The notes under the pieces are model-generated. The model was not told where the DNA came from and made no database searches. It was given only the letters and a program-made list of their open reading frames with translations. From contig SBEK01000001.1 of assembly GCA_009668925.1 (NCBI GenBank), forward strand, positions 1 to 64,000: a stretch of DNA of 64,000 nucleotides, written 5' to 3'. The DNA is from Deltaproteobacteria bacterium (GTDB lineage: Bacteria > Desulfobacterota > Syntrophia > Syntrophales > Smithellaceae). Both the position numbers and the translations under genes were made by a program. Below, piece after piece: positions 30,314-39,246 of the stretch (within the stretch, counting starts at the first letter, position 1; the number at the start of each line of letters is the position of its first letter).

Positions 30314-32398
30314 ATGAAAAATTTCTTTGCACCCCGGTCCATTGCCGTCATCGGCGCGAGCCTCCGTGAAGGCAACCTGGGCTTTCAGATCATCACCAAC
30401 CTGCGCTACGGCTTCACGGGCCGCATTTACCCCGTAAATCCCAATTACCCGGACATCATGACCCTGCCCTGCTATCCGACGGTGGAGACGATCCCCGATT
30501 CCGTTGATCTCGCGATCATCATCGTTCCCGCCCCGGCCGTGCCCGAGGCGCTCGCCTCCTGCGGCCGCAAGGGGATCCGCTCGGTCATCATCGAAAGCGC
30601 CGGTTTTGCCGAAACCGGCGAAGACGGCCGTCTGCTTCAGGAGCGCTGTCTTGCCATTGCGCGGGAGGCCGGCATCCACGTCTGGGGACCCAACTGTATG
30701 GGAATGGTGGATGTCCCGAAAAAATATTTTTTTACTTTCATGCACCCGAATATATACCAGGATGGACTGGTCGAGGGCCGCATTTCCATGGTTGTGCAAA
30801 GCGGCATGCTGTCCGCAGGATTCCTGGTCGACCTGATGAGCGAGCGCGCCGTGGGGATCGCGAAAGCCTGCTCCATCGGGAACAAAATGGACATCGATGA
30901 ATGCGATGTTCTGGAATATCTGCTTGGCGACGATGAAACCGACGCTGTCGCTCTGTACCTCGAATCCATTGTGCGAGGACGGCGGTTTCTGGAACTGGCG
31001 GCGCGCGCCGCCAAACCGATTGTCCTGCTCAAGGGAGGCAAAAGCGCGGCGGGAGCAAAAGCCGCGCTGTCGCACACGTCCAGCCTGGCCGGCAACGCCC
31101 GCTTGCAGGACTCTCTGATGTCACTGGCCGGCGTCACCATTGCGCGGGATTTTCAACAGATGATGGAGGTCGCCCGGGCGCTCGCCATGATCGGACGGAC
31201 TCCGGCCAAGTGCCGCACGGCCATTATGACCTTCAGCGGCGGCGCCGGCATTCTGTCCTGCGATTTGCTTGAACAACAGGGACTGCGCGTCGCGGAGCTT
31301 TCTCCTTCCACAAAGCGGGAGCTCGCTTCCATCTTCCCGGACTGGCTCCCGGCGTCCAATCCGGTGGACATGTTTCCCGCCTTCGCCCTCAAAGGCCCGA
31401 TGGCCGCTTATGACGGCGCCTTCAATGCCGTGGTCAAAGACCCGAAAGTGGATGTCATTTTCCTGCATTTCTTCGTCGGTCTCTACCCCAACTACGACCG
31501 GTTGAAGCGCTTCAAGGAAGCCGCGGACCGCGAGAAGAAAGTTTTGATCCTCTGGGTGATCGGCCGGCGCGATGCGCTTCGAACCTTCAAGCGCGAGGCG
31601 CAGGACGCCGCCATTCCGGTCCACGGCGAACTGTTTCGCGCGGTCGAATGCCTGGCGTACGCCTCCCGTTACGCGCCCCGCAAAAAAGCGGCAACCCTGA
31701 TTCACCGCCGGACGACCAGCCTCTTACCGAAAGCCGCCGCGGTCTTGTCCGCTTGCCCCGACCGCATCTGGGACGAATTCACAAGCAAGCAGCTGCTCAA
31801 AACCTACGGCATACCGGTGGTGGAAGAAAGGATCGTGGAATCAGCCGCCGCCGCCGAGAGCGCCGCGCGAAAAATGGGATTCCCCGTCGTCCTCAAGGGA
31901 CTCGTCCCCGGCCAGGTCCATAAAACGGAATCCGGTCTGGTCTGCCTCGGGGTCCATTCGGCTGCAGTCCTCCGGAAGACGTATGCCGATCTCGGCAAGC
32001 GGTTGAAGGGCCGGGGAAAAATTCTCGTGCAGCGGCAGCTGCCCGTCGAATACGAATTAATTGCCGGTATGCTCCGCGACCCGCAGTTCGGCCCCTGTGT
32101 GATGTTCGGTCTGGGCGGCATTTTTTCCGAACTGCAAAAAGATGTCGTCTTCGCTCCGGCGCCACTCTCGCTCGCCACCGCCAGGGACCTGATCCAGCGC
32201 ATTTCGGGCAAAGAACTTCTTCAGGGCTTTCGCGGAAGAAAACCCCTGGACACGGCGCAAATGGCCGGCATCCTGGTAAGTCTGGGAAATCTTGCCGCTG
32301 CCGCTCCGGATATCGAGCAGATCGACATGAATCCGCTGGTGGTCGCCGAGGGAAAGCCGGCCGCTGTGGATGCAACCGTTATCCGACATCGGAAATAA
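30314..32398 (+). CDS. ADP-forming acyl/acetyl-CoA synthetase, alpha-beta fusion
   Basis: Catalyses acyl-CoA + ADP + Pi to acid + CoA + ATP (reversible), an ATP-yielding step in anaerobes. The order is CoA-binding and succinyl-CoA-ligase-like domains (about 1-460; SIAVIGASLREGNLGF, then the phosphohistidine loop SHTSSLAGN with His254), then an ATP-grasp half (about 470-694; KQLLKTYGIPVVEE, VHKTESGLV). The usual length is 690-720 aa, and this one is complete. GGGAGAG precedes the ATG. It is one of three such proteins in the window. The acyl specificity cannot be read from the sequence. Confidence 0.9.
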   Translation: MKNFFAPRSIAVIGASLREGNLGFQIITNLRYGFTGRIYPVNPNYPDIMTLPCYPTVETIPDSVDLAIIIVPAPAVPEALASCGRKGIRSVIIESAGFAETGEDGRLLQERCLAIAREAGIHVWGPNCMGMVDVPKKYFFTFMHPNIYQDGLVEGRISMVVQSGMLSAGFLVDLMSERAVGIAKACSIGNKMDIDECDVLEYLLGDDETDAVALYLESIVRGRRFLELAARAAKPIVLLKGGKSAAGAKAALSHTSSLAGNARLQDSLMSLAGVTIARDFQQMMEVARALAMIGRTPAKCRTAIMTFSGGAGILSCDLLEQQGLRVAELSPSTKRELASIFPDWLPASNPVDMFPAFALKGPMAAYDGAFNAVVKDPKVDVIFLHFFVGLYPNYDRLKRFKEAADREKKVLILWVIGRRDALRTFKREAQDAAIPVHGELFRAVECLAYASRYAPRKKAATLIHRRTTSLLPKAAAVLSACPDRIWDEFTSKQLLKTYGIPVVEERIVESAAAAESAARKMGFPVVLKGLVPGQVHKTESGLVCLGVHSAAVLRKTYADLGKRLKGRGKILVQRQLPVEYELIAGMLRDPQFGPCVMFGLGGIFSELQKDVVFAPAPLSLATARDLIQRISGKELLQGFRGRKPLDTAQMAGILVSLGNLAAAAPDIEQIDMNPLVVAEGKPAAVDATVIRHRK

Positions 32399-32550
32399 CA
32401 TACGGGACAGGACTTGCCGCCGCAGCAGGATGAACTTCCGGGCAACGAATTGAGGTTCAATTTCGTATCTTATTATGTTAGATGAGCCGGACGGATGCCG
32501 ATGCCTCAGAGTATCGATCTCAATAAATCACAAGAATAAAGGAGAATGCT

Positions 32551-33441
32551 ATGTTCCAGAAAATATCATCCAGCGGAGTTGCCGGAAGTTTGCTCGCCTT
32601 TATCGTCGCGGGTTTCGTGGCGTTAACAGCTTCATACAGCAGCGCCGCCAAACCGGAGTCCGGAGATATCGTGGCCCGCTGGGGAAAAAAAGTCATCACC
32701 AAACAGGATGTGGATACGCGCATTAGCCAATATCCTCCGGATCTGCAGGAAAAGTTGAAGGACCCCGCGCAGAGGCAGCAATATCTGGAGAGCCTCGTTC
32801 AGATTCAGATTGCCGGCACGGAGGCTAAAGCGCAAAAACTTGATAAGAGAAAGAACGTCGCCCTGCGCATTGAAGATGCGGTGAATTCCATTCTGGTCCA
32901 GGAATACATCAATGATATTGTCAAGAAACTGAAGAAACCCACAGACCAGGAAGCCGAAGCATTCTTCACTGCGCATAAAAGCAGCTATACGACCCCCGCT
33001 TCGATCCGGGCCCGGCACATCCTCATCGCCCTGAAACCCGATGCCCAGCCGGAAGAAGTGACGACGGCCGAAACCAAGGCGAAGAAAATTTATGACGAAC
33101 TCACGGCGGGTGCGGATTTCGGCAAGCTCGCGGAAAAATATTCGGACGACCCGGAAAGCAAGGCCAAAGGCGGAGACCTGGGGACCTTTAACGCCGGGCA
33201 AATGCCTCCGGAATTTTCCAAGCCGGTCCTCGACATGAAGAAAGACGAACTGGGACGCCCGTTTCGCACACCCTACGGCTTCCATATTGTCAAAGTTGAT
33301 GATCTTATTCCCGCCCGGGAAATGGAATTCAAAGAGGTGAAGGAAGACGTCCTCACTCAGCTGGACAATCAGAACCGCGAAAAAGCCGTTTCCGCAGAAC
33401 TGGAGCGCCTCAAGAAGAAATATAAGGCGAAGATTTATTAA
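32551..33441 (+). CDS. Secreted parvulin-type peptidyl-prolyl isomerase (PpiC/SurA-like)
   Basis: A periplasmic foldase of 296 aa: signal peptide (about 1-33, ending SYSSAA), a helical N-terminal domain (about 40-140) and one parvulin domain (about 148-245) with IRARHILIAL, DFGKLAEKYSDDPESKAKGGDLGTF and RTPYGFHIVKV. The lysine-rich C-terminal helix is typical. AAAGGAG precedes the ATG. Directly downstream is a pair of porin genes on the opposite strand, so it may assist their folding. Confidence 0.9.
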   Translation: MFQKISSSGVAGSLLAFIVAGFVALTASYSSAAKPESGDIVARWGKKVITKQDVDTRISQYPPDLQEKLKDPAQRQQYLESLVQIQIAGTEAKAQKLDKRKNVALRIEDAVNSILVQEYINDIVKKLKKPTDQEAEAFFTAHKSSYTTPASIRARHILIALKPDAQPEEVTTAETKAKKIYDELTAGADFGKLAEKYSDDPESKAKGGDLGTFNAGQMPPEFSKPVLDMKKDELGRPFRTPYGFHIVKVDDLIPAREMEFKEVKEDVLTQLDNQNREKAVSAELERLKKKYKAKIY

Positions 33442-33451
33442 TTAGCAGGAC

Positions 33452-33570
33452 ATAGGCTGTAAGCTGTTAGACTGTTAGGAATAAAGAAAGCCCGGAGGGA
33501 AGACATTCCATCCGGGCTTTCTTTTACGTCTGTTCCTACAGCCTACAGTCTACAGTCTAATAGCCTAAAA
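33452..33570. repeat. Inverted pair of TAGRCTGT-word arrays enclosing a terminator
   Basis: Left array (33452-33480): TAGGCTGTAAGCTGTTAGACTGTTAGG. The right array (33532-33570), read on the minus strand, starts with the TAG stop of the porin gene: TAGGCTATTAGACTGTAGACTGTAGGCTGTAGG. The two arrays could pair with each other around the terminator hairpin at 33484-33523. Confidence 0.7.
33484..33525. terminator. Bidirectional terminator between ppiC and porin genes
   Basis: A 13-bp stem, AAGAAAGCCCGGA (33484-33496) with TCCGGGCTTTCTT (33511-33523), followed by TT. Read on the minus strand a T-rich run follows as well. It lies between two convergent genes. Confidence 0.85.
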
Positions 33571-34932
33571 CGTGAGTGTCAGTTTATTAATCAGCAAATA
33601 ATCGTCGCTGATATTGTTTGAATCCGCTGCGCCTTTGAAATACTTGCCGGTAAACAGATATCCGGCACCCAGCATATAAGAAAGATTATTCGTAATCTTA
33701 TACGTTGCCGTTACATCGAGCTCGTATCCGTAATCGTTATAGAGATAAGCCGTAGCGGGGTCTTTCGGATCAGCCCAGGGTTTCTTGTCGGCGTTGGCGT
33801 AAGACACGGACGCCATAATATCCAGTTTATCGATCGGCCGCACACCGCCCCGGATCTGGAAAAACCAGGCGTTCGTCATGGGACCGCCGTTATATCCGGA
33901 AGGATTGAGCGGTGTCATAACGGCATTATGGCCGAGCTGATTACCCGCCCAGTAAGTCAGATCGCTGTTGAAAAGAATCAGGCAGGGGGTCCAGTCGCGG
34001 CCGCCGTTGACGAGCAGACTGTTGGCCTCTATTTTGTCCGCCGATCCGGGGTCGTCGCCGGAAACATAGGCAATGCTGCCGGCCGCATAGAATTTACCGA
34101 AGTCAGCTGTGACATCGATCCAGGCCGATAAGCTATCCAATTTCAGATCTTCCTGGCTCGTTTCATAGTGCTTCCATTTCCCCCAGAAATAATCCGCTTC
34201 CGCCTGAATCTTGACGGGCCCCACCTGGACGACGGCATAGGGGATCAATGTATAAAACTGAGCCTTGTAATTTCCGGCCGGTTTGTTGGTCGCATCACGC
34301 CCGACGCCGCCCAGGATGCCTGTTTCGCCGCCCTTCCAGGAATAGCGGACCGCCGCGCAGTATTTGTCATTATCGACATCCGAGGCCGCAACTGCGGGGT
34401 TCGTGGCCGTCCGGCTGTTGTCGCCCATCTTGACGATCTGCACCGTCACCATCCAGGGATCCCGGACGTAGCTCCAGGCCACCTTCCCCTTGGGTCCGGC
34501 GCCGTCCGCAAAAACGGTCCCCCAGACATTGTCATTCATATATCCGACACGGAAAATGCCCACGGGCGACAGGTATTGAACGTAAGCCCAATCCAACGCA
34601 ATATTTTCATTTTCGGCCCGCGTGCCGGCGGATCCCGTGTCTAAAGCGGTGCCGGGAACGGAACGGCCGGCGCCCCAGGCCCTTTTCATGATGTCCGCCC
34701 GCGTGATCAGCATCAGACCCGGATGAATAATAAATGTCGAATTGAGGCGCAGACGCTGAAAATAGAAAGCAGTACTCGGGCCGTCCGCAACCGTGTCTTT
34801 CTTAAGTGTCGTCTTGTCCAGATACAAACCACCCGCAAGAAATTCACCGCCGATTTTCAATTCCGCGGCCCGGGCCTGGGCGCCTAGTATCAGGCCGAGC
34901 GTCAGCAAACAAAAAATGATCCCCCGTTTCAT
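33565..34932 (-). CDS. Outer-membrane beta-barrel porin-like protein (paralogue A)
   Basis: The 455-aa product has a signal peptide (MKRGIIFCLLTLGLILGAQARA) and a body of alternating polar/hydrophobic strands rich in aromatic belts, ending in NKLTLTF with the C-terminal Phe used by the BAM machinery. YFQRLRLNSTFIIHPGLMLITRADIMKRAWG is shared with the next gene. It is probably a general or substrate-specific outer-membrane channel. GGAGAGAG precedes the start. Its stop codon forms the first word of the right repeat array. Confidence 0.75.
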   Translation of the reverse strand: MKRGIIFCLLTLGLILGAQARAAELKIGGEFLAGGLYLDKTTLKKDTVADGPSTAFYFQRLRLNSTFIIHPGLMLITRADIMKRAWGAGRSVPGTALDTGSAGTRAENENIALDWAYVQYLSPVGIFRVGYMNDNVWGTVFADGAGPKGKVAWSYVRDPWMVTVQIVKMGDNSRTATNPAVAASDVDNDKYCAAVRYSWKGGETGILGGVGRDATNKPAGNYKAQFYTLIPYAVVQVGPVKIQAEADYFWGKWKHYETSQEDLKLDSLSAWIDVTADFGKFYAAGSIAYVSGDDPGSADKIEANSLLVNGGRDWTPCLILFNSDLTYWAGNQLGHNAVMTPLNPSGYNGGPMTNAWFFQIRGGVRPIDKLDIMASVSYANADKKPWADPKDPATAYLYNDYGYELDVTATYKITNNLSYMLGAGYLFTGKYFKGAADSNNISDDYLLINKLTLTF

Positions 34933-35025
34933 GCTCTCTCCTTGATTCTTGCCTATTTAAAAATAAGACGGCGCCGGGGCGCCGAAAAATTGCAGGAGTG
35001 TCTATCATATTGGAAGGGAATTCGT

Positions 35026-35072
35026 CAAAAAAAAACAAGAAGGCCCGGCAGGTTTCCCCGCCGGGCCTCTTG
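35026..35072 (-). terminator. Terminator downstream of porin paralogue B
   Basis: GGCCCGGC (35042-35049) pairs with GCCGGGCC (35060-35067), with flanking partial pairs. On the minus strand the stem is followed by a run of nine T residues (35027-35035). Confidence 0.85.
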
Positions 35073-35079
35073 GTAATCT

Positions 35080-35112
35080 TAACAGACTAACTCTCTATTG
35101 CCTTGCGGCCTA
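35080..35112 (-). repeat. Degenerate stop-anchored word array after porin B
   Basis: Read on the minus strand from the TAG stop: TAGGCCGCAAGGCAATAGAG then AGTTAGTCTGTTAAG. It is a weaker version of the TAGRCTGT arrays and again begins at the stop codon. Confidence 0.5.
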
Positions 35113-36498
35113 GAAAGTCAGGGTCAGCTTGTTGAGGACGATGAACTGGTTCTGAGTCTGGACGGTGCCCAAAGCGTTCTGGCCTTTATACCAGTCGCCG
35201 ACAAAGAAATAGCCGCCGCCCAGCATATAGGACAGGTTGTTGGTGATTTTGTACGTTGCGGTCAGATCCACTTCGTAGCCGTAGTCTCTGCTCTGCCACG
35301 TTGCTCCCGTCGGGGTCTTGTCGGCATGAGCCCACGAACCGGACAGCATAATGTCCAGTTTGTCCACCGGGCGAACGCCGGCGCGCAGCTGTGCAAAATA
35401 AGCATTGGACATCGGGGATTTATCAGAGGTGCCGTTTGCGCCAAGCTGGCCGCCCTGCCAATAGGTCAGATCAAAGTTGAACATGATCAAGCAGGGATTC
35501 CAGTCGAAACCGCCCGTGCTGGCGCCTTCAACTTTATCCGTTGTCTGAGGATCATCACCCGCCAGATAGGCGAACGTACCGCCGGCATAGAATTTGCCGA
35601 AATCAGCCGTCGCATCAATCCAGGCGGCGATTGAGTTGACGGTGATTCTGTTGCCCCGTCCGGCAAGAGCGAGGGCCGGGTCGGCTTCATCATCAAACTG
35701 AGTCTGACCATACAGCCAGATGGCTTCGGCCTGGACAAAAACCGGTCCCAACTGCGCCTTTATGTAAGGCAGGGTTGCCAGCAGTTTCTGTCTGTTGCCG
35801 AAAGGCATGCCGGGGGGCAGAGGTGCCGCAGTGACGGTGCCTCTGGCGTTGTCATTCTGAATGTATTTGAACAGTAAGCCGACCATACCGGTCTTCCAGG
35901 AGTAGATGCCGTAAGCCGTATAGAAGCTGCTGTCGCGGTCAACGGTGTTCACCGCGTTCACCGCCGTGCGGCTCATGTCATTGTTCTTACCGGTCTGGAG
36001 GCCCAGGGTGATGGGTCCGCCGCGGAACATGTAACCGACTTTGCCTGTCGGCAGGGAGCTATCGCCGAACACGGTTCCCCACGCGCCATCGATCTGGTAA
36101 CCAGCCAGGAAGATACCGATCGGTGAAACGTAGGTGACGTACGCCAGGTCGAAAACGATATTTTCGTTTTCAGCCCGGGTGCCTGCTGACATGAAGTCAT
36201 TGCTTGTCACCAAAGGTACATCAGATCTCTTGCCGCCCCAGACTCTTTCCATGATGTCGGCGCGGGTCGTCAGGGTCAGGCCCGGAGAAACGACAAACTG
36301 GGTGGTCAGGCGCAGTCTCTGAAAATAAAACGCTGTGCTGGTGTTCGTTAATGAATCATCCTTGATCATTGCACCTTTGTCCTTGTACAAACCTGCCGCA
36401 TAAAACTCGCCGGTGAATTTTACATCAACGGCCATCGCTGATGTGCTGAAGGCTACGATCAGCCCCAGTGACAGCAAAACTAACCAAAATCTCTTCAT
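35110..36498 (-). CDS. Outer-membrane beta-barrel porin-like protein (paralogue B)
   Basis: The 462-aa paralogue of the neighbouring porin has a signal peptide (MKRFWLVLLSLGLIVAFSTSAMA), shared FYFQRLRL, NENIVFDLAYVTYVSPIGIFL and GVRPVDKLDIM segments, and the same C-terminal NKLTLTF. The pair arose by tandem duplication; extracellular-loop regions differ most. AGGAGG lies 6 bases before the ATG. The 177-base gap to paralogue A holds a terminator, so the two genes are probably expressed separately. Confidence 0.78.
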   Translation of the reverse strand: MKRFWLVLLSLGLIVAFSTSAMAVDVKFTGEFYAAGLYKDKGAMIKDDSLTNTSTAFYFQRLRLTTQFVVSPGLTLTTRADIMERVWGGKRSDVPLVTSNDFMSAGTRAENENIVFDLAYVTYVSPIGIFLAGYQIDGAWGTVFGDSSLPTGKVGYMFRGGPITLGLQTGKNNDMSRTAVNAVNTVDRDSSFYTAYGIYSWKTGMVGLLFKYIQNDNARGTVTAAPLPPGMPFGNRQKLLATLPYIKAQLGPVFVQAEAIWLYGQTQFDDEADPALALAGRGNRITVNSIAAWIDATADFGKFYAGGTFAYLAGDDPQTTDKVEGASTGGFDWNPCLIMFNFDLTYWQGGQLGANGTSDKSPMSNAYFAQLRAGVRPVDKLDIMLSGSWAHADKTPTGATWQSRDYGYEVDLTATYKITNNLSYMLGGGYFFVGDWYKGQNALGTVQTQNQFIVLNKLTLTF

Positions 36499-37313
36499 TT
36501 TTTCCTCCTAAAGATTAATAGAGTCAAAAAGTTTTCGCCTCCCTCCTGAAACGGGCATTTCCGGAAAAAGGCACCCCTACCTCTGCCGTCTCATGCATCG
36601 CGCAGCCGGAACAATCCCGGCCACAAAATACATGGCGCGAAGCTAGCATCGGCTAATTATCCTTGTCAAGATTTATTTCCCGACAAGCGAAGCTCGCCCC
36701 GCTTGTATAGCCTGGTTTGCAACTACGGTGCCACATTCGAAATGCCCCGCAAAAGAGATAGGCTTCCTTTTGTTTAGCCCGGACAAAAGAGCTCGGCAAA
36801 ATGGCTGAATCGAGAAATTCCATTTCCGTTTCTGCTGGAAATAATTTGCAATATAAAGAGAGGGAGGCTTGTCGGTGAGGAGATCGACTGCTTGCCCGAA
36901 GTGTGTTAATTTTTACCACGGACCTTGTACCAGCCGTCACAATTCGGCATTATTTAATGGCCAAGACCAGGTTCATGTGTTGTTTTTAACACACTCCCGG
37001 AAAAAATACACATTGCGCATCCGTCACGGACAAAGGAACTATTGTACGCTCTCCGACATGGCGGTTTAGCCCCGTTCACGAGGGGACGGGCGTTCATCCT
37101 CTGCAGATCACTGTGAAGCGGTCCGCCTGCTCTGGGAACAATGCGGAGGCGTGCTCCGGCGGAGTCTGTCGGGTACCGGACGCCTAGAGGGTTTCAGAGT
37201 TTGAATATTATTTCATGTAGGCAATCCTTCCGTATTCTGATATAAAATGGCCCACGGCTCTGTAAAACGCCAATTCTTAAGGCCAAAAAAAATTCCCGGG
37301 GGAGGTTAAAACG
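36499..37313. other. 815-base region without a convincing gene
   Basis: The first 150 bases are the porin B leader. A 66-codon frame (36869-37069, CPKC near its start) begins at TTG/GTG and resembles nothing I recognise. From about 37070 a GC-rich, highly self-complementary segment follows (see the ncRNA entry). The last 80 bases lead into the small lysine-rich gene. Confidence 0.4.
37076..37198 (+). ncRNA. Possible structured RNA element
   Basis: Several complementary segments are packed here: CCCGTTCACGAGGGGACGGG, CCTCT (37098) with AGAGG (37187), GCG-TCCG with CGGACGC, and CTCCGGCGGAG. Together they allow a closed multi-branch fold. It does not match the 6S, SRP, tmRNA or riboswitch signatures I can recall. 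Strand is assumed from the downstream gene. This is a proposal only. Confidence 0.3.
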
Positions 37314-37418
37314 ATGTCTAAATCCAAAGACATGAAAAAAGACGAAAAGAAGAAACCGGCCAAGTCGGCCAAAGAGAAGAAAGAAGCCAAGAAGCTGAAA
37401 AAAGCCGGAAAAGAATAA
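37314..37418 (+). CDS. Small lysine-rich protein (34 aa)
   Basis: The frame encodes 34 residues, of which about half are lysine and the rest mainly Glu, Ala, Asp and Ser, ending in KKAGKE. GGGAGG lies 9 bases upstream of the ATG, a strong translation signal. Similar tiny Lys-rich proteins occur as hypothetical genes in other deltaproteobacteria, from memory. It may bind nucleic acid or acidic surfaces, or be disordered. The frame is low-complexity, so a chance origin cannot be excluded. Confidence 0.65.
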   Translation: MSKSKDMKKDEKKKPAKSAKEKKEAKKLKKAGKE

Positions 37419-37424
37419 GAGACA

Positions 37425-37540
37425 GGTTCAAAGTTCAAGGTTCGAAGTTCGAGGTACAGGATGCACGGTACTAAGGGATTAGTGTTCTCCCCTAGAACCG
37501 TGAACCGTGAACCTTGGTCCTTGGTCCGCGGTCCTTGAAC
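37425..37540. repeat. Inverted pair of GGTTCAA/GGTCCTT-word arrays
   Basis: Left: GGTTCAAAGTTCAAGGTTCG then AAGTTCGAGG (37425-37454). Right, read in reverse complement from 37540: GTTCAAGGACCGCGGACCAA then GGACCAAGGTTCACGGTTCACGG. The arms face each other around about 40 bases. The left arm starts 6 bases after the lysine-rich gene's stop. Confidence 0.65.
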
Positions 37541-37570
37541 ATCTTATTTTAAAACCCATTAGGACTTCAC

Positions 37571-39184
37571 ATGAAAATAAAATTTCTCGGCGCCGCGAGA
37601 ACGGTCACCGGCTCGTGCTACGTTATTGAAACGGATAAGACAAGATTTGCCGTCGATTGCGGAATGCATCAGGGTTCCGATCAGATCGAAAAACGCAACT
37701 TGGACATGAGCCCCTACGATCCTTCCCGGATCGACTTTTTCATCATTACCCACGCGCACATCGACCACTCGGGGCTGCTGCCGCGAATGACCAAGCAGGG
37801 TTTTCGGGGACCCATTTACACGACGGAACCCACTGCCGATCTGCTCAAAATACTGCTACTGGACAGCGCCCACATTCAGGAGGTGGAAGCCGCCGGCCGT
37901 AACAAACGGCTTCTGCGGACGGGACTGAAAGCCGACGCCGCGCCTCTTTATATGACCAGTGACGCGGAGGCGGTCGCACCGTTTCTCAAAAACATGAAGT
38001 ATGAAGAAACCTTCAGCCCGGCCCCCGGCATCAGCGTCCGCTTTCAGGATGCCGGCCACATTCTGGGCGCGGCCATGGCGGAAATATTCATCGAAGAAAA
38101 CGGTTCAAAAGTGAAACTGGTCTTTTCCGGAGACATCGGCCGACCCAATCAGCTTTTGATGAAGGATCCCTCTGAGGTGCGCGAGGCGGATTATCTGTTC
38201 ATGGAATCCACTTATGGCAACCGCAATCACAAAGGCGAAAGAGAAAGCCTCGATGAACTGGCCCAGGCCATCCGCTACAGTTACCGCAATCGGGAAAAAG
38301 TGATCATCCCGGCTTTCGCCGTGGAGCGAACGCAGGAGATTCTTTATTCGCTTCACCTTCTTTTGCGCGACGGCCAACTGCCCAAAGACATGCCGGTCTA
38401 CCTGGACAGTCCGCTGGCCATCAAGGCGACGGAAATCTTCCGCCGCTATGTTTCCTACCTCGACGGCGAAACCCAGGGGCTTTTGAAAAACGGGGAAGAT
38501 CCGCTCAATCTTCCCAATCTGCAGCTATCGACGACAACGGCTGATTCCGTCCGCATCAACGAAATACAGGAACCGGCTATTGTGATTTCCGCAAGCGGCA
38601 TGGCCAACGCGGGACGGATCAAGCACCACTTAAGGCACAACTTGTGGCGACCAGGCGCCAGCATTGTCTTTGTCGGCTTTCAGGCGGAAGGAACGCCGGG
38701 GCGCAAGATCGTTGACGGCGCCAAAAAAATCCGCATTTTCAATGAAGACATCGCCGTAGCGGCAAAGGTATTCACGATCAACGGCTTCTCCGCGCATGCC
38801 GGCCAGGACCAGCTGCTCGAGTGGCTGAGCGGTTTCCAAACCAAAGGGATGCAGGTCTTTCTGGTTCACGGCGAAGCAACCGCCCAGGAGCGCCTCGCGG
38901 CGCTCATCAGGGAAAGATTCGGCCTGACCGTGACCATGCCCGAATACCTGGAAGAAATCGTATTGAAACCGGGCGCACAATTTCAGGAAATTAAGCCACC
39001 CGGCGCCGCGGCCCAGAGGCCCGTCGATTTGTCGCCGCTTTTTAGCGACTTAAAAATAAAACTGGATGAAATGAGCGGTAAAATAGGGAAATTTCAATCC
39101 CTGCCGGATGCCCGGCAGGCTGAGATTGCCGAGTTGCTCCGGCAGGCGGCTTTGGATATCGAAAAGATAAGAAATAAGTCATAA
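37571..39184 (+). CDS. Metallo-beta-lactamase-fold RNA nuclease with beta-CASP domain (CPSF-like)
   Basis: Family members are RNA endo- or exonucleases with two zinc ions. THAHIDHSG carries the HxHxDH motif (His61, His63, Asp65, His66). The beta-CASP insertion (about 195-385) and the C-terminal RMMBL segment (NGFSAHAGQDQLLEWL, LVHGE) are present, and a helical tail ends the 537-aa protein. It acts in the cytoplasm on RNA. The stop codon is followed at once by a GGTTGAATGG-type word array. Confidence 0.9.
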   Translation: MKIKFLGAARTVTGSCYVIETDKTRFAVDCGMHQGSDQIEKRNLDMSPYDPSRIDFFIITHAHIDHSGLLPRMTKQGFRGPIYTTEPTADLLKILLLDSAHIQEVEAAGRNKRLLRTGLKADAAPLYMTSDAEAVAPFLKNMKYEETFSPAPGISVRFQDAGHILGAAMAEIFIEENGSKVKLVFSGDIGRPNQLLMKDPSEVREADYLFMESTYGNRNHKGERESLDELAQAIRYSYRNREKVIIPAFAVERTQEILYSLHLLLRDGQLPKDMPVYLDSPLAIKATEIFRRYVSYLDGETQGLLKNGEDPLNLPNLQLSTTTADSVRINEIQEPAIVISASGMANAGRIKHHLRHNLWRPGASIVFVGFQAEGTPGRKIVDGAKKIRIFNEDIAVAAKVFTINGFSAHAGQDQLLEWLSGFQTKGMQVFLVHGEATAQERLAALIRERFGLTVTMPEYLEEIVLKPGAQFQEIKPPGAAAQRPVDLSPLFSDLKIKLDEMSGKIGKFQSLPDARQAEIAELLRQAALDIEKIRNKS

Positions 39185-39246
39185 AGGTTTAAGGTTGAAT
39201 GGTGGATTGGTTCAAGGCTTGACCATTCACCATTCACCATTTACTA
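39182..39246. repeat. Inverted GGTGAAT-word arrays between convergent genes
   Basis: From the nuclease stop TAA: TAAAGGTTTAAGGTTGAATG then GTGGATTGG. From the MFS-transporter stop TAG on the minus strand: TAGTAAATGGTGAATGGTGA then ATGGTCAAG. The arms meet near 39216 and can pair over most of their length. No separate terminator hairpin is visible, so the arms themselves may end transcription. Confidence 0.65.

Noticed and set aside
36869..37069. 66-codon frame with a CPxC motif in the gene-poor region
   Set aside because: The start is TTG/GTG only and the sequence resembles no family; kept as part of the gap description.
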